Below, one piece after another: positions 34,467-44,484 of a DNA stretch of 64,000 nucleotides. The DNA is taken from contig JAGFNQ010008329.1 in NCBI GenBank assembly GCA_024364735.1, positions 1 to 64,000 on the forward strand, read 5' to 3'. Position 1 is the first letter of the stretch; the number at the start of each line of letters is the position of its first letter. The stretch is from Boesenbergia rotunda. Its lineage: Eukaryota; Streptophyta; Magnoliopsida; Zingiberales; Zingiberaceae. The position numbers and the translations under genes were made by a program. Under the pieces are notes generated by a model. It did not search any database, was not told the origin of the DNA, and saw nothing but the letters and a program-made list of their open reading frames with translations.

Positions 34467-34766
34467 ATCAAAAGATTGAGGTGTTCAAGCCTTCAACTTT
34501 GGTCCAATCTTTTGAATTCCTTTGAGCACTTATATTACTTGAGAGCAAAAAGTTAAAAAAAAACAATTGAGTTCTGATTACTCAAAAACTTTCTAGAGCT
34601 TTTTGACATTGGACTGATTATTTTGGAGATTGATTTTCACAAAAATTTTTTTAAAGAAACCAAGAAATGTCAAACATAGAGACATTAGTCTCTAGGTTTA
34701 ACCAAATAAAAGACATCAAATGGAACCAAGAATTATTTAACCAAATAAAAGACATCAAAGACATCA
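34467..34766. repeat. End of duplication copy 1 (repeat X1)
   Basis: ATCAAAAGATTGAGGTGTTC through AAATAAAAGACATC matches 38938-39180, with CAAGCCTTCAACTTTGG, CACTTATATTACTT and GAGTTCTGATTACTC in the same order. X1 ends copy 1 and is followed at once by the start of copy 2 (CGACATCTTATTCGG), which is the head-to-tail junction of a tandem duplication. Confidence 0.8.
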
Positions 34767-36196
34767 CGACATCTTATTCGGTCAATGTGAAAATATCGGT
34801 TTTCATTATTATTTATTATTTTCTTATCTTGTGTTAGTCTTGCTCTCGGTCTTTACTTCAAATGGAAGGGTGTTAATTCATATATCAGTAAGTAGTAATG
34901 TGACTTATAGTAACTTGAATAGGTAAAAGCAATCCAATTGGAGCAAAGCAAGTTAATCCTGTCCAAAATGTTGTTATATTGACATTTCAAAGAAATATTT
35001 CAACTACTCCATTCATTTTGGTTGACTCATTCAATAAAGAATTATTTATAAAATAAAAATATTTTGATAAGAATTTGGATGAATGGTAATAACTATTTTA
35101 AAATCATTTTATAATTAGATATTGAAATAATTATTCTTAGGGTATCAATCTATATAAAATGATAGTTCAGAGCTATAAGGCCTTGTGCCAAGTTGATACT
35201 CGAGTATGATTTATCATTAAAGAGGTATTAAAGAGGTATGATTTGATTTGGATGAGTATAAATATTGGTTTGATTTATCTTATGTCTCTTGTATATAAAT
35301 GTCGTTGCGTAAGATTGAATAAGCTTTCGTGATTTATTTCCTTTTATAATATGTAGAATCGTCTTGAAGGGATCCCCAAGATGACGATTTCATCTTTTCT
35401 CACTAGAGATAAAAATAAACAAGCGAAGCTTAATCACATTTGTCATTCAATTTCATAAAAAAGGTTAGGCCTATTTAAAAAAATAATTAACTAAGTTGGA
35501 TAATATCAAATTGGAGCGACTAGCTCGACTCCATGAAAGTTTCCCACCTACCGTCAGAGTAAATTGAGATGCGTTTGCGACAGGTTTGACCTATTTAAAA
35601 AAATGATGAACCAGGTAGGTAATAGATGAATATAAAATTTTAATATTTTATGAAGAAACCCATTTGTATGACAATTTTTCTCTCAATCAGGGACGGATCT
35701 AGGATTTTAAATTCGAGGGAGATGCATAGATAAAAGGAAAAAAATATTAAATTTCATCGTCCAAAGTATTCCGAGATGTGTGTTAAATAAAAAAATATAA
35801 CTTACCATTAGACCCATTATACATGTTCATTTTTTAAGAGGTCGAATAATATATATATTAAAAACATTAAAAAAAATTTATATAAAAATAATATTATTAA
35901 AAATTTTGGGAGAAGCCGTCGCTCCTTAGATCCTATGACAGATTTGCCCCTGTCCTCAATTGCAGTTGACGATCAAATTTGGGTTGCCGACTCAACGTTG
36001 CTATTCGTGTTTATCGGATACTTTCAAAAGAAATATACAAATTCGAACCAGACTAAATAAAAATCTATAGACATCAATAATGTCCGCTAAAGTTCTAAAA
36101 AAAATTAATGTGTAGTCTCAAATATCATATCTATTAATATCTATAAAACACAGTTTTGCATTCAGACGTGGCATTCACAGAGAGTTTAGGATTCCC

Positions 36197-36515
36197 GCCT
36201 AAACAGAATATAAATTTTCTAAATAAAACATTTTTAATTAACAAATAATAAATTTTAGACCTGTCCCTTTTTTTTAAACCGAATATAAATTTTCTAAATA
36301 AATTTTTTTAATTAATAATTAAAAAATTTTAGACCTGTCCCTTTTTTAACCGAATATAAATTTTCTAATTAATAAATTTTTAATTAATAATTAATAAATT
36401 TTAGACCTGTCCCTTTTTTAAACCGAATATAAATTTTCTAAATAAAAAATTTTATTTAATAATTAATAAAGTTTAGACCTGCCCCTTTTTTTAACCGAAT
36501 ATAATTTTTCTAAAA
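36197..36515 (+). repeat. Five tandem units of about 75 bp in the Helitron
   Basis: Each unit contains ACCGAATATAAATTTTCTAA, an AT-rich stretch of variable length and TTTAGACCTGTCCCTTTTTT. The units differ by small indels. They lie between the Helitron 5' end and the U2 promoter. Confidence 0.85.
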
Positions 36516-36608
36516 TTTTTTTTTAATGAAATAAAAAAATTAATTTAATTTAATTTTAATGAAATATATGCCTTTAGCTTCCCTTGAGTTGATGTAAGAA
36601 AAATGATA

Positions 36609-36661
36609 GTCCCACATCTGAAGTTACCAAGGCAAATTACACACAGAGCAATTATAAAAAT
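36609..36661 (+). promoter_or_regulatory. Plant U-snRNA promoter: USE and TATA box
   Basis: GTCCCACATCT at 36609-36619 matches the plant upstream sequence element RTCCCACATCG except for the last base. TTATAAAAA lies at 36652-36660, about 32 bp downstream and about 30 bp before the RNA start. This wider spacing is the RNA polymerase II arrangement of plant U1, U2, U4 and U5 genes, as opposed to the tighter spacing of U6 genes. Confidence 0.85.
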
Positions 36662-36685
36662 GAACAAAGAACGGTAAAACAACTC

Positions 36686-36843
36686 ATATCTTTCTCGGCC
36701 TTTTGGCTAAGATCAAGTGTAGTATCTATTCTTATCAGTTTAATATCTAATATGTGGGTCATTGGTCCACTTTGATATTAAATTAATTTTTATATAGTGG
36801 ATGACCCATCACAGTTGCACTATAACACAGGCTTGACACACCC
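36686..36843 (+). ncRNA. U2 snRNA, shortened at the 3' domain (possibly a pseudogene)
   Basis: The first 110 bases follow plant U2 closely: TTTCTCGGCCTTTTGGCTAA, then GTGTAGTATCT, which includes the branch-site recognition GTAGTA, then TTATCAGTTTAATATCT, the GTGGGTCATTGGTCCAC stem and an Sm-type AATTTTTAT. The 3' stem-loops III-IV are reduced, so the RNA would be about 158 nt against about 196 nt for typical plant U2, though it ends GGCTTGACACACCC much like the normal end. Several differences from the usual sequence are transitions. Spliceosome function is doubtful with this 3' domain; transcription is plausible because the signals are kept. Confidence 0.8.
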
Positions 36844-36848
36844 TTATC

Positions 36849-36862
36849 CAAGCAAAGTAAAA
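36849..36862 (+). terminator. U-snRNA 3' end formation box
   Basis: CA, five bases, AGTAAAA fits the plant snRNA 3' box CA(N3-10)AGTNNAA and lies six bases after the inferred 3' end of the U2 RNA. Confidence 0.75.
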
Positions 36863-38937
36863 TTTAGATGAAATAAAATTACTTTTCATTTTAATTTTTT
36901 ATTTAATAATAAAAATTGACATATATATATTATCACTAAACATGTTATTTGAATTGTATAAGATTCCGTGCATTGCACGGGTATTATACTAGTTAAAAAT
37001 ATAAAACTTTATTATTCATTTAATTATAAAAAAACCTAATAAATGTTTTTAATGAATCTTATATTATCAAATCATATAATTTATTTATTAATTTTGATTT
37101 AATATTTATAAAAAATAAAAATGCATCATTAAGAGCTTGGTCTAATATCAGATCAAGTGGCTCACCGACATTTCCAATCTTAAGTGAAAAAAAATAAATT
37201 TAAAATTTCATTATTTTCTTAAAATAGAAACTCAAAAATCAAGGTGACCCACCATCATGATTTATTTATTTTTTCAGTTTTTTAATCTTACAAACCACTA
37301 GAAAAACCCAGAGTTGCCCAAAATTTGTTAAGGGATTATTAAGAGCATGGTAGATAAAGTTATGAAATAACCGTTAGATGGTTAAGACACTGTCTCTAGA
37401 GTCTAGAGATAATGAATTATAGCAGATTTTTTTTTTACATTGTATACTTATTTTTAAAAAATATTTTTGGTGATTTTGTTAGGGGTGTTCGGTATGGTAT
37501 ATTGAATTTCAAACTTATATATCGTATATTGTATTGAAAAATTTAATATAAAAAATCTATACTGATATTGTATTGAAATTTCGATATGTCAAATTTTTGA
37601 TATACTAAATTTTTTGTATGATATAAATTTTATATTGTTTATAATAAAATTTTGATATCCATATAGTATATTATGTAGCGAAATATTAAATTTCACATCG
37701 ATACCAAATCAAAATGTTTGGTATGATATAATATCGAATTGAAAATTTCAATATATCAATAATATCAATATAATTCGCTATATATTATGATCCAATATAT
37801 ATAATATATTGAAAATTGAATATTTAATTCTAGTTTTGATGGATAAAGAGAGTCAATGTCCTAGAACTATCATCGACTTAATACCTGATATTCTCTCTCT
37901 TAAAATGATTTTTAAAAAATATTTTAGAGGTTTTCTAATCACGATGAGAAAAAATGATTCGCAGTGGTTTTCTAATATTTTTTAATGAGATTTTTTCAAT
38001 CTCGGGCGATCGATCCGATCTTATAGAAATTTTTCATCGGCCGCAAGGATAAATCAGGAAGCACTTATAGTGACGGTCTAGAAACCCAACGTCTCAGGGT
38101 TCACATTCCATTTAGAGAATTTTTTTTTATAAATACGTCATAATTAGAAATCGAATCGCGGATGCTTATGATTTTCTAATCATGAAGTCTATTCACATGA
38201 TCAATTACATACAAATGAAAATTAATATAAGTCTAAACGACTAAAACTTGTTTTAGAAAAAAATTATTATATTAGGATATTAGGAGATATAATTTATGAA
38301 TTTGAATATTTTTTAAGAATATTGAACTGTAGCATCACAGAAACTCATATCATGATCGTTAGTGTTTGTGTATGTATAACAATTGGAGTGTTGAAATCAC
38401 AACAAAAATTATGAAAAAAATACATACTAATAAGAATATTAAGATGATTTTTAAATTTTAACTGCTCGATAACTTATGACGCCTCTATTATTCATCCTTC
38501 ATAGTTTACAATCGCCACCCTTCACAAGAGACAATGAGGTACATATTCGTCTCAAGGCAGAGTGTCTTGACGTTAAGCATTTTAATATTAGATCAGATAT
38601 TTAAAATTTGAGATTTAACGGTAGCAGACTATGAGAGATTTTTCTCTTAATAGATAATAGACTTGAAAACACTGACGGTTAGGATAACTTTCACGTACAC
38701 TTTCTTTCAATATAAAAATTTTAGTAAAATCGAAGTCATCCATAAAAATTAATCGGCCCCACTAAAAAAAACTAAGAATATACTTTTACAAATCTAAATT
38801 CATAACCTCTAAAAGAATTAAACGTTGACGTACTCACTATTTGTATTTTCAAAACACTCGCAATTTAATTTTCTTATCTCCTCATGATAGAAATAAAATA
38901 TTAGGAAGAATTATATAATCAAAAGATTGAGGTGTTC

Positions 38938-39180
38938 AAGCCTTCAACTTTGGCCCAAGCTTTTGAATTCAATTGGGCACTTATATTACTTAAGAGCAAA
39001 GGTTTAACAAAAAATTTGAGTTCTGATTACTCGAAAACTTTTCAAGAGCTTTTTACTGGATAGATAACAATTATTTTGGAAGTTAATTTTCATTAAAAAA
39101 TTTTAAAAAAATTTGTAAAACACAGAGATATTGTCTCTAAGTTTAACCAAATAAAATTGATTCAAAATAAAAGATAATCA
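38938..39180. repeat. End of duplication copy 2 (repeat X2)
   Basis: Partner of 34467-34766. It follows directly on copy 2 without any insertion, so it shows the ancestral junction between the duplicated unit and repeat X. Confidence 0.75.
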
Positions 39181-39199
39181 CTAGAAATCAACTAAATAA

Positions 39200-39679
39200 A
39201 GGTTTACATACTCTCAAAACTCTAATAATGCGTGTTCCGGAAGTGAACGACAGGTCATCTTGATGTAGCCTTGAGTGATGACAAGAGAGGCCTGCGAGAT
39301 TAACACGAGCATTAATGGGATACACTGGAAGGAGTTTTGGCGGAGCCCTCTCCGACGCTAAAGTCAGAAATTACTAGCAGATAGAAGAGGAGCAAGAAGA
39401 ATAAATTTTCTAGAGTTCAGAAGATCCCTCTTTTTACCTAGGTGCCTAAGCACCTTATATAATTGCTGTCTTCTTTCTTCGAGCGCTCCTATGTTGCTGT
39501 AACCGCCTCTCCTGTTCCCACGCCTCATAGTTCGTGGTTGCCTTGCAGTTGTCACCCACCGGGGGATAACGACCACTACACACATTAAATTTATCATTAT
39601 TATCATGCGTTACGAGTTATAACTACCTGCCAGCTTTTCTACCCTAGGCGGAGGTGCTTGAAACTATCGTTGCATGTAT
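39200..39679. other. Probable gypsy LTR or leader remnant
   Basis: The sequence around 39260-39370 (GAGTGATGACAAGAGAGGCC, then CCTCTCCGACGCTAAAGTCAG in two pieces) and a minus-strand TATATAAGG near 39452 look like LTR sequence in minus orientation, but I cannot place its ends. The ORF at 39364-39606 is not recognised. Confidence 0.3.
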
Positions 39680-39682
39680 TAA

Positions 39683-40178
39683 GGCTGCGTTGTGTAGGGT
39701 GTAATCCACCCTGTAATGTAATCAAGATTACATTACATGTTGGATTCCTTTGTTTGGAATAACTTTAAGATTGTAATGTAATGTAATCTCGATTACAAAA
39801 TAGGTTGATGATTTGTAATCTGGATTACAAAACAAAACCTCTGTAATCTGGATTACATTACAGCTTGTAAAGTCTTCGGCCGGGCGGCGACGGTCGTCGA
39901 TCGCCGGCCGCCGGCGGGTCCGCCGGTCGCCGGGCCGCCGGCGGTCGCCGGGCCCGGTCGATGGTCGTCGGCCGGCGGCGGTCGTCGGTCGTAAATCTTG
40001 ATTACATTGCAGGATGGATTACCCCTCACCAAACAAAGGAATCCAACTTGTAATGGTTATCAAGGATTACATACAACTCATTACCAAACATAACAATGTA
40101 ATCAAGATTACATTACATTACATTACAAATTTGATTACATTACATACCCGATTACATTACCTCCTACCAAACGTAGCC
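39683..40178. mobile_element. Tourist-like MITE (PIF/Harbinger type)
   Basis: It begins GGCTGCGTTGTGTAGGGTGT and ends CCTCCTACCAAACGTAGCC, which are inverted copies of a GGCTRCGTTTGGTAGG terminus, and TAA flanks both ends (39680-39682 and 40179-40181). TAA duplications and this length fit PIF/Harbinger MITEs. Subterminal GTAATGTAATC motifs are repeated in both orientations. The centre (about 39880-39990) is an unusual GC-rich tract of CGCCGG and GGTCGTCG repeats. Confidence 0.88.
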
Positions 40179-40181
40179 TAA

Positions 40182-41089
40182 GTGTATCATTATCATCGCT
40201 AATAGTAAGCCTCTCCCAATCTGTTCTCTCTTTCCTAAGTTGGTCTTGGGGCTCTTCTCTCCCGAGCTGGTCTCGAGCACTCTTCGTCAGAACTGATCTT
40301 GGACACTTCACTGTCGAGTTGGTCTCGGGGACTCTCCTCCCGAGCTAGTCTCGGGCACTTTATCTCCCACCTGGTCACGGCGCACAACTTTCTCAAGTCA
40401 TGTGTTCACCTCGGGCTACTCACCTTGACCACAAGCCCCCATCAAGTCTAATTGAAGAAAGTTTGCCTGACTGATTGGACTTGTGGCGTTTAGGGAGAGA
40501 AAAATGTTGCTATTGCTTGTCAACATTAACTATTTCCTGGATCCTAGGAATCAAAACATTCGCAGTGGGACCCAAAGTAACTATTTGGATTACCCAAGAG
40601 TTTTCAGAGTTTCGATGCGACGTGATCAATGACTATCAATCACTCATTAAGAGTGCATGGGGCTTATTAATGACAGGACATCCTTTTGGACAATAGACTT
40701 GCGCCATGCGGCGTGCCTCCCTCGAAGCGCCCTTTCATCATCGTACCAGTCGAGGCATACCAATCGGCAGCCACAATGAGTAGCACGCTTCGAGATCCAC
40801 GACTATTCCTTGCCTACATGTCTAGCATCTATCCATCCTATGCTATCGCTGTCCCTCTATAAAAAGAGACGTAGAAATGGTCATCCGCTTTCTTGCACCG
40901 CCAACCATCGGAGCTTGTTATTTCCTCCTTCCTTTGCTAAAGTCTTTTTCAGTGTAAGCTCTCATTCCTTCTTCTTCCTCTTTGATTATCTATACTTCTT
41001 CCTCAAAATCATAGGTGAGAGTGGAAAGGTAGCTGGAAAGAAAGAAAAAAGTGGAAAGGAGGGAGCCTCAGGGAAATCGCAGAAGCAGG
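40182..41089 (+). other. Gypsy element 5' part, up to a split ORF
   Basis: Repeats of CTCCCGAGCTGGTCTCGGGC type at 40230-40370, a TATAAAAAG box near 40857 and a short Lys/Gly-rich reading frame (GKKEKSGKEGASGKSQKQ) ending at 41089 look like a gypsy LTR or leader with the start of an ORF. The frame continues at 49618 once the foldback composite is removed. Confidence 0.45.
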
Positions 41090-41328
41090 TGTAACGACCC
41101 GGCCTCTTGGCCCATTTGGTGGCCCAACAACCTGGCGGCCAAATTTCATTTGGCGGCCCAACAACTTGGCGGTCAAATCTCATTTGACGGCCCAACAACC
41201 TGGCCCTCAGCCGTGCCGTTACTCACTAGGACTTTCCACCCCTGGCCAGTGGGTTTTTGCCTTCCCCATATTCGAACCCTAGACCTCCAGGTTAAGTACA
41301 AAGGTTCTTTGAATCTGGTAGTCAAGTG

Positions 41329-43274
41329 TGTTGATGCAGTCTGGCCCAGTTATTGTTTTGGTGTTTGACAACGATTTAAGTTTGGTTAAGCGAATTTGGG
41401 TTAAAGTCCTGGTCGGGGACTGGGCATGAAACTCTGGTGAGTGAAGCCAGGTCCTAGCTTGTGAAGCTAGGTTGAAATCCCGGTGAGTGAAGCTGGGTCC
41501 TAGCGTGTGAAGCCAGGTGATGGAAATCCCGGTGAGTGAAGCCGGGTCCTGGTGAGTGAAGCCAGGTGTTGGAAATCCCGGTGAGTGAAGCCGGGTCCTG
41601 GTGAGTGAAGCCAGGAGTTGGAAATCTCGGTGAGTGAAGCCGGGTCCTGGTGAGTGAAGCCAGGTGTTGGAAATCCCGGTGAGTGAAGCCGGGTCCTGGT
41701 GAGTGAAGCCAGGTGTTGGAAATCCTGGTGAGTGAAGCCAGGTGGTGAAAAGTCCTAATTCGGAAGGTTGGGTGAAAAGTCCTAGCTTGGAGGGCTAGGT
41801 GAAAAGTCCTAACTTGGAGGGTTAGGTGCAAATTCCCATCTTGGAGAATTAGGTGAAAAAGTCCTGGCTTGGAGGGTCAGGTGCCTAGCTTAGAGGGCTA
41901 GGTTGGATGAAGGTCTAACTCGGAGGGGTTGGGTGAAAAGTCCTAGCTTGGAGGGCTAGGTGAAAAGTCCTAACTTGGAGGGTTAGGTGCAAATTCCCAA
42001 CTTGGAGAGTTAGATTGAAAAATCCTTAGCTTGGAGGGCTAAGGTGAATGAAATCCTAGCTTGGAAGGCTAAGTCTGCGTCCCTGGATCGGTCTGGTGAC
42101 CGATTAGGGAGTTGGCACGCTGCTCCTTCGTGGATCGGTCTGGTGACCGATCCAGCGATGTCTGATCAGTCTAGTGACCGATCAGGGAGTGTGTGTTTCA
42201 CTCACTGCATAGCTCCTGATCGGTCTGGTGACCGATCAGGGAGCGAACAGTGAGTTGAGTTCCCTTGCTAATCAGGTCCAGAACGGTCCGGTGACCGATC
42301 AGAGACTTAGGATTTGATTAAAGAATCACTGTTCACTCAAGCCTGATTGGTCTGGGGACCAATCAGGAGTGTGCAGAAACTGCTGGATCGGTCTGGTGAC
42401 CGATCAGGCTCCTCCCTGATCGGTCTGGGGACTGATCAGGAGCGGGACTTTAATTCAAATATGCTGTCAGAAGTCTGTTTTCACTGCCGATTCTCTGCTA
42501 CTTGCTGATTTCTTTTTGATATGCATTGCTAAGCCTCTGTTGGAGTGTGCAGGTGATAGCAGGTGATTCAAACACTCAAGGAGGGTCAATGGGAGGCTTT
42601 CCTTGGAGCAGGTTTGGATCTATTGTGTTTTCAGGTCTCAACGGCGTCTGGCGCAACTGGCAACTGACGAAGGCGCGGCTGGCAACTGACGGAGGCTCAG
42701 CTGGAGGAGTGTCTAGTGGACTGAGTGCTCAGAGAGGTTAGTGGGTCAGGGTGTGAGTCAGTGGTGCTGATGGAGCTGGCGATGTTGAGCCGGAGCTTAA
42801 GAGACAAAGCTGGATGCAGAGGAGCGAGGTGAACAAGACAGAAACTTGGGAAGTTTGGCTGGGCTGTGTTCGTGCTCTCTGTTGCTTTGTGCTTGAGCGA
42901 TCTTGTTACATCTTTGTGAGCTTGTCTTCTCGAGTGTCTCTGTGCTTAACTTGTATCTTCTTGAGATCACTTGTGGAGAGGTTTCTCCACCGAGAAGGAG
43001 GCTGCTACTATCCGGAGTTCACCGGGGCTTGATCTGCCGACGATCAAGAGATCGCCCACCTCACGGGCACGCCAAGGAGTAGGGGCAAGTTATCCCCGAA
43101 CCTTGTATATCGCTGTGTTAACGTTGGTTTGATTCCTTTCTCTGTTTTATTCTTCCTGTTGCATTTTGTTTCCGCTACTACTAATCTGATCACAGGAAGA
43201 ATGTTTTAAAAGAGGGGGCGATTTGAGTGTCTGGCTATATTCACCCCCCCTCTATAGCCATCCCGTTTCCAACA
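41329..43274 (+). mobile_element. 5' LTR of element B
   Basis: It starts TGTTGATGCAGTCTGGCCC and ends CCATCCCGTTTCCAACA. In order it holds tandem stem-loop units (41400-42070; CCCGGTGAGTGAAGCCGGG, CCTGGTGAGTGAAGCCAGG, CCTAGCTTGGAGGGCTAGG), then an array of GATCGGTCTGGTGACCGATC palindromes (42080-42440), then an R-U5-like part and a C-run before the end. Confidence 0.93.
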
Positions 43275-43276
43275 AG

Positions 43277-43288
43277 TGGTATCAGAGC
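43277..43288 (+). promoter_or_regulatory. Primer binding site (initiator Met tRNA), element B
   Basis: TGGTATCAGAGC two bases after the LTR end, complementary to the 3' end of initiator Met tRNA. Confidence 0.92.
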
Positions 43289-43332
43289 TTGGGGCTCTGT
43301 TCACGGCTTAACATCCGAGAGCTTACAATAAG

Positions 43333-44484
43333 ATGGCTGGAAGAGAAGGATTGAGCACAAACCGACCTCCATTCCTCGACGGCACTGATTTTTCATATTG
43401 GAAGTCAAGAATGGAGTTTTACTTAAAGACAAATATGAGTTTGTGGTTCGCTGTCATGGAGGGGTTTTCCCTTCCAAACGATAATGAAGGAAAGGAGCTT
43501 GAGTTTTCCAAGTGGTTGGCTGAGCAAATCCGGAAGGGTGAAGCAAATGCCAAAGCTGTGGTCACCTTACAATGTGGGATGACCAAAGAGCAATTGATCA
43601 AGATTGGTCCCTTCACCTCTGCCAGAGACTTGTGGAACAAACTCATTGAGCTCCATGAGGGAACTCAAGATACACGGATAGTCAAGAAGGACCTCCTTCT
43701 CAGCCAACTCCAGAACTTGACAATGCGAGAAAACGAAACTGTAAGTATGCTTCATTGTTGGTTCAAAGAAATCATCAATGGCTTGCATTCCATCAATGAA
43801 AAGGTAGAAACCCGAGACTTAGTGAGGTACATTCTAAAAGCATTTCCTAGGAATGCCTTGTGGTCATCTATGGTGGATGCCTACAAGATATCCAAGGATC
43901 TTTCAATTATTAAGTTAGAAGATCTATTTTGTGAAATGGAGTTGCATGAGATCTCTAACAAAAGTCCAAAGGAGAAAGGTATTGCTTTAGTGGCAGGTGA
44001 CAACAAGAAGAAGAAGGAAAAAGAGGAGGAGGACATCCACTGTCACGTGGCTCTAGTGTCCTTAGAAGATTCAAAGGAGGAGAGTGATAACGAATCGAGA
44101 AGCTCCCCAATCGCGCCTTCATCATCTTCGGATGATGAAGAGGTAATCTCTTCGGAGTTAGATAAATGCTATAGAACAATAGCGTGCTTGACAAAAATGC
44201 TTAAGAAATCTAAGGCTAAAGTCAAAGCATTAAGGTTGGAAGTAAAAGAATTGAAATCCTCTAAGGTTGAGGACATTAATGATTTACATGACAAATCCCT
44301 TGAGAATGAGAATAAGATCTTAAAGGGTGAAATTGAAAATCTCAAGATTGTTCTTGAAAAATTTTCAACAAGCTCTAAAACCCTAGACATGATCTTAAAC
44401 TCCCAAAGGGCGGTTTACAACAAGGCCGGTATAGGTTACCGATCTAAGGAACCCACCTTTGTATCATTAATGTCAAGAACCTAA
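43333..44484 (+). CDS. Copia gag of element B, intact, without zinc knuckle
   Basis: A 383-residue capsid protein begins MAGREGLSTNRPPFLDGT and contains FSYWKSRMEFYL (DUF4219-like, about residues 20-36). A full UBN2-type domain follows with LWNKLIELHEGTQDT and AFPRNALWSSMVDAYKIS. An acidic Ser-rich segment (about 245-275) is followed by a Lys/Leu-rich coiled coil (about 285-350) and SKTLDMILNSQ with GIGYRSK. The CCHC knuckle that normally lies between UBN2 and the coiled coil is absent; DIHCHVALVSLEDS stands in its place. The stop is a TAA where the copy in element C has CAA, so the original frame ran about 30 codons further. The product would act in particle assembly in trans with a relative's polymerase. 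Confidence 0.88.
   Translation: MAGREGLSTNRPPFLDGTDFSYWKSRMEFYLKTNMSLWFAVMEGFSLPNDNEGKELEFSKWLAEQIRKGEANAKAVVTLQCGMTKEQLIKIGPFTSARDLWNKLIELHEGTQDTRIVKKDLLLSQLQNLTMRENETVSMLHCWFKEIINGLHSINEKVETRDLVRYILKAFPRNALWSSMVDAYKISKDLSIIKLEDLFCEMELHEISNKSPKEKGIALVAGDNKKKKEKEEEDIHCHVALVSLEDSKEESDNESRSSPIAPSSSSDDEEVISSELDKCYRTIACLTKMLKKSKAKVKALRLEVKELKSSKVEDINDLHDKSLENENKILKGEIENLKIVLEKFSTSSKTLDMILNSQRAVYNKAGIGYRSKEPTFVSLMSRT

Larger units (their letters stand above)
36130..36992 (+). mobile_element. Non-autonomous Helitron carrying a U2 snRNA gene
   Basis: The 5' end is A|TCTATTAATATC and the 3' end is CTAG|T, preceded by a 6-bp stem hairpin (CCGTGCATTGCACGG, 36966-36980) eight bases before CTAG. The duplicated copy reads AATATTATA|TTAAAAATATAAAA at 22057-22079, against AATATCATA before and TTAAAAATATAAAA after the insert here. 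The insertion therefore lies exactly between A and T without target duplication, the Helitron signature. It contains five tandem 75-bp units and a U2 snRNA locus with its own signals. No RepHel coding sequence is present. Confidence 0.9.
34767..38937. repeat. Tandem duplication copy 2
   Basis: It is collinear with copy 1 (5362-5928 then 21575-23720) apart from the 863-bp Helitron at 36130. Copy 2 is free of LTR elements and gives the uninterrupted version of sites that were later invaded in copy 1. No protein-coding gene is seen. An AT-rich stretch at 37481-37830 (GGTGTTCGGTATGGTATA) is an older dispersed repeat also present in copy 1 near 22600. Confidence 0.8.

Noticed and set aside
41454..41831. 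Minus-strand ORF with repeated SLTRTRLHSP-type words, and the similar ORFs at 47085-47561 and 56841-57338
   Set aside because: They are readings of the LTR stem-loop arrays with no homology to a protein family.
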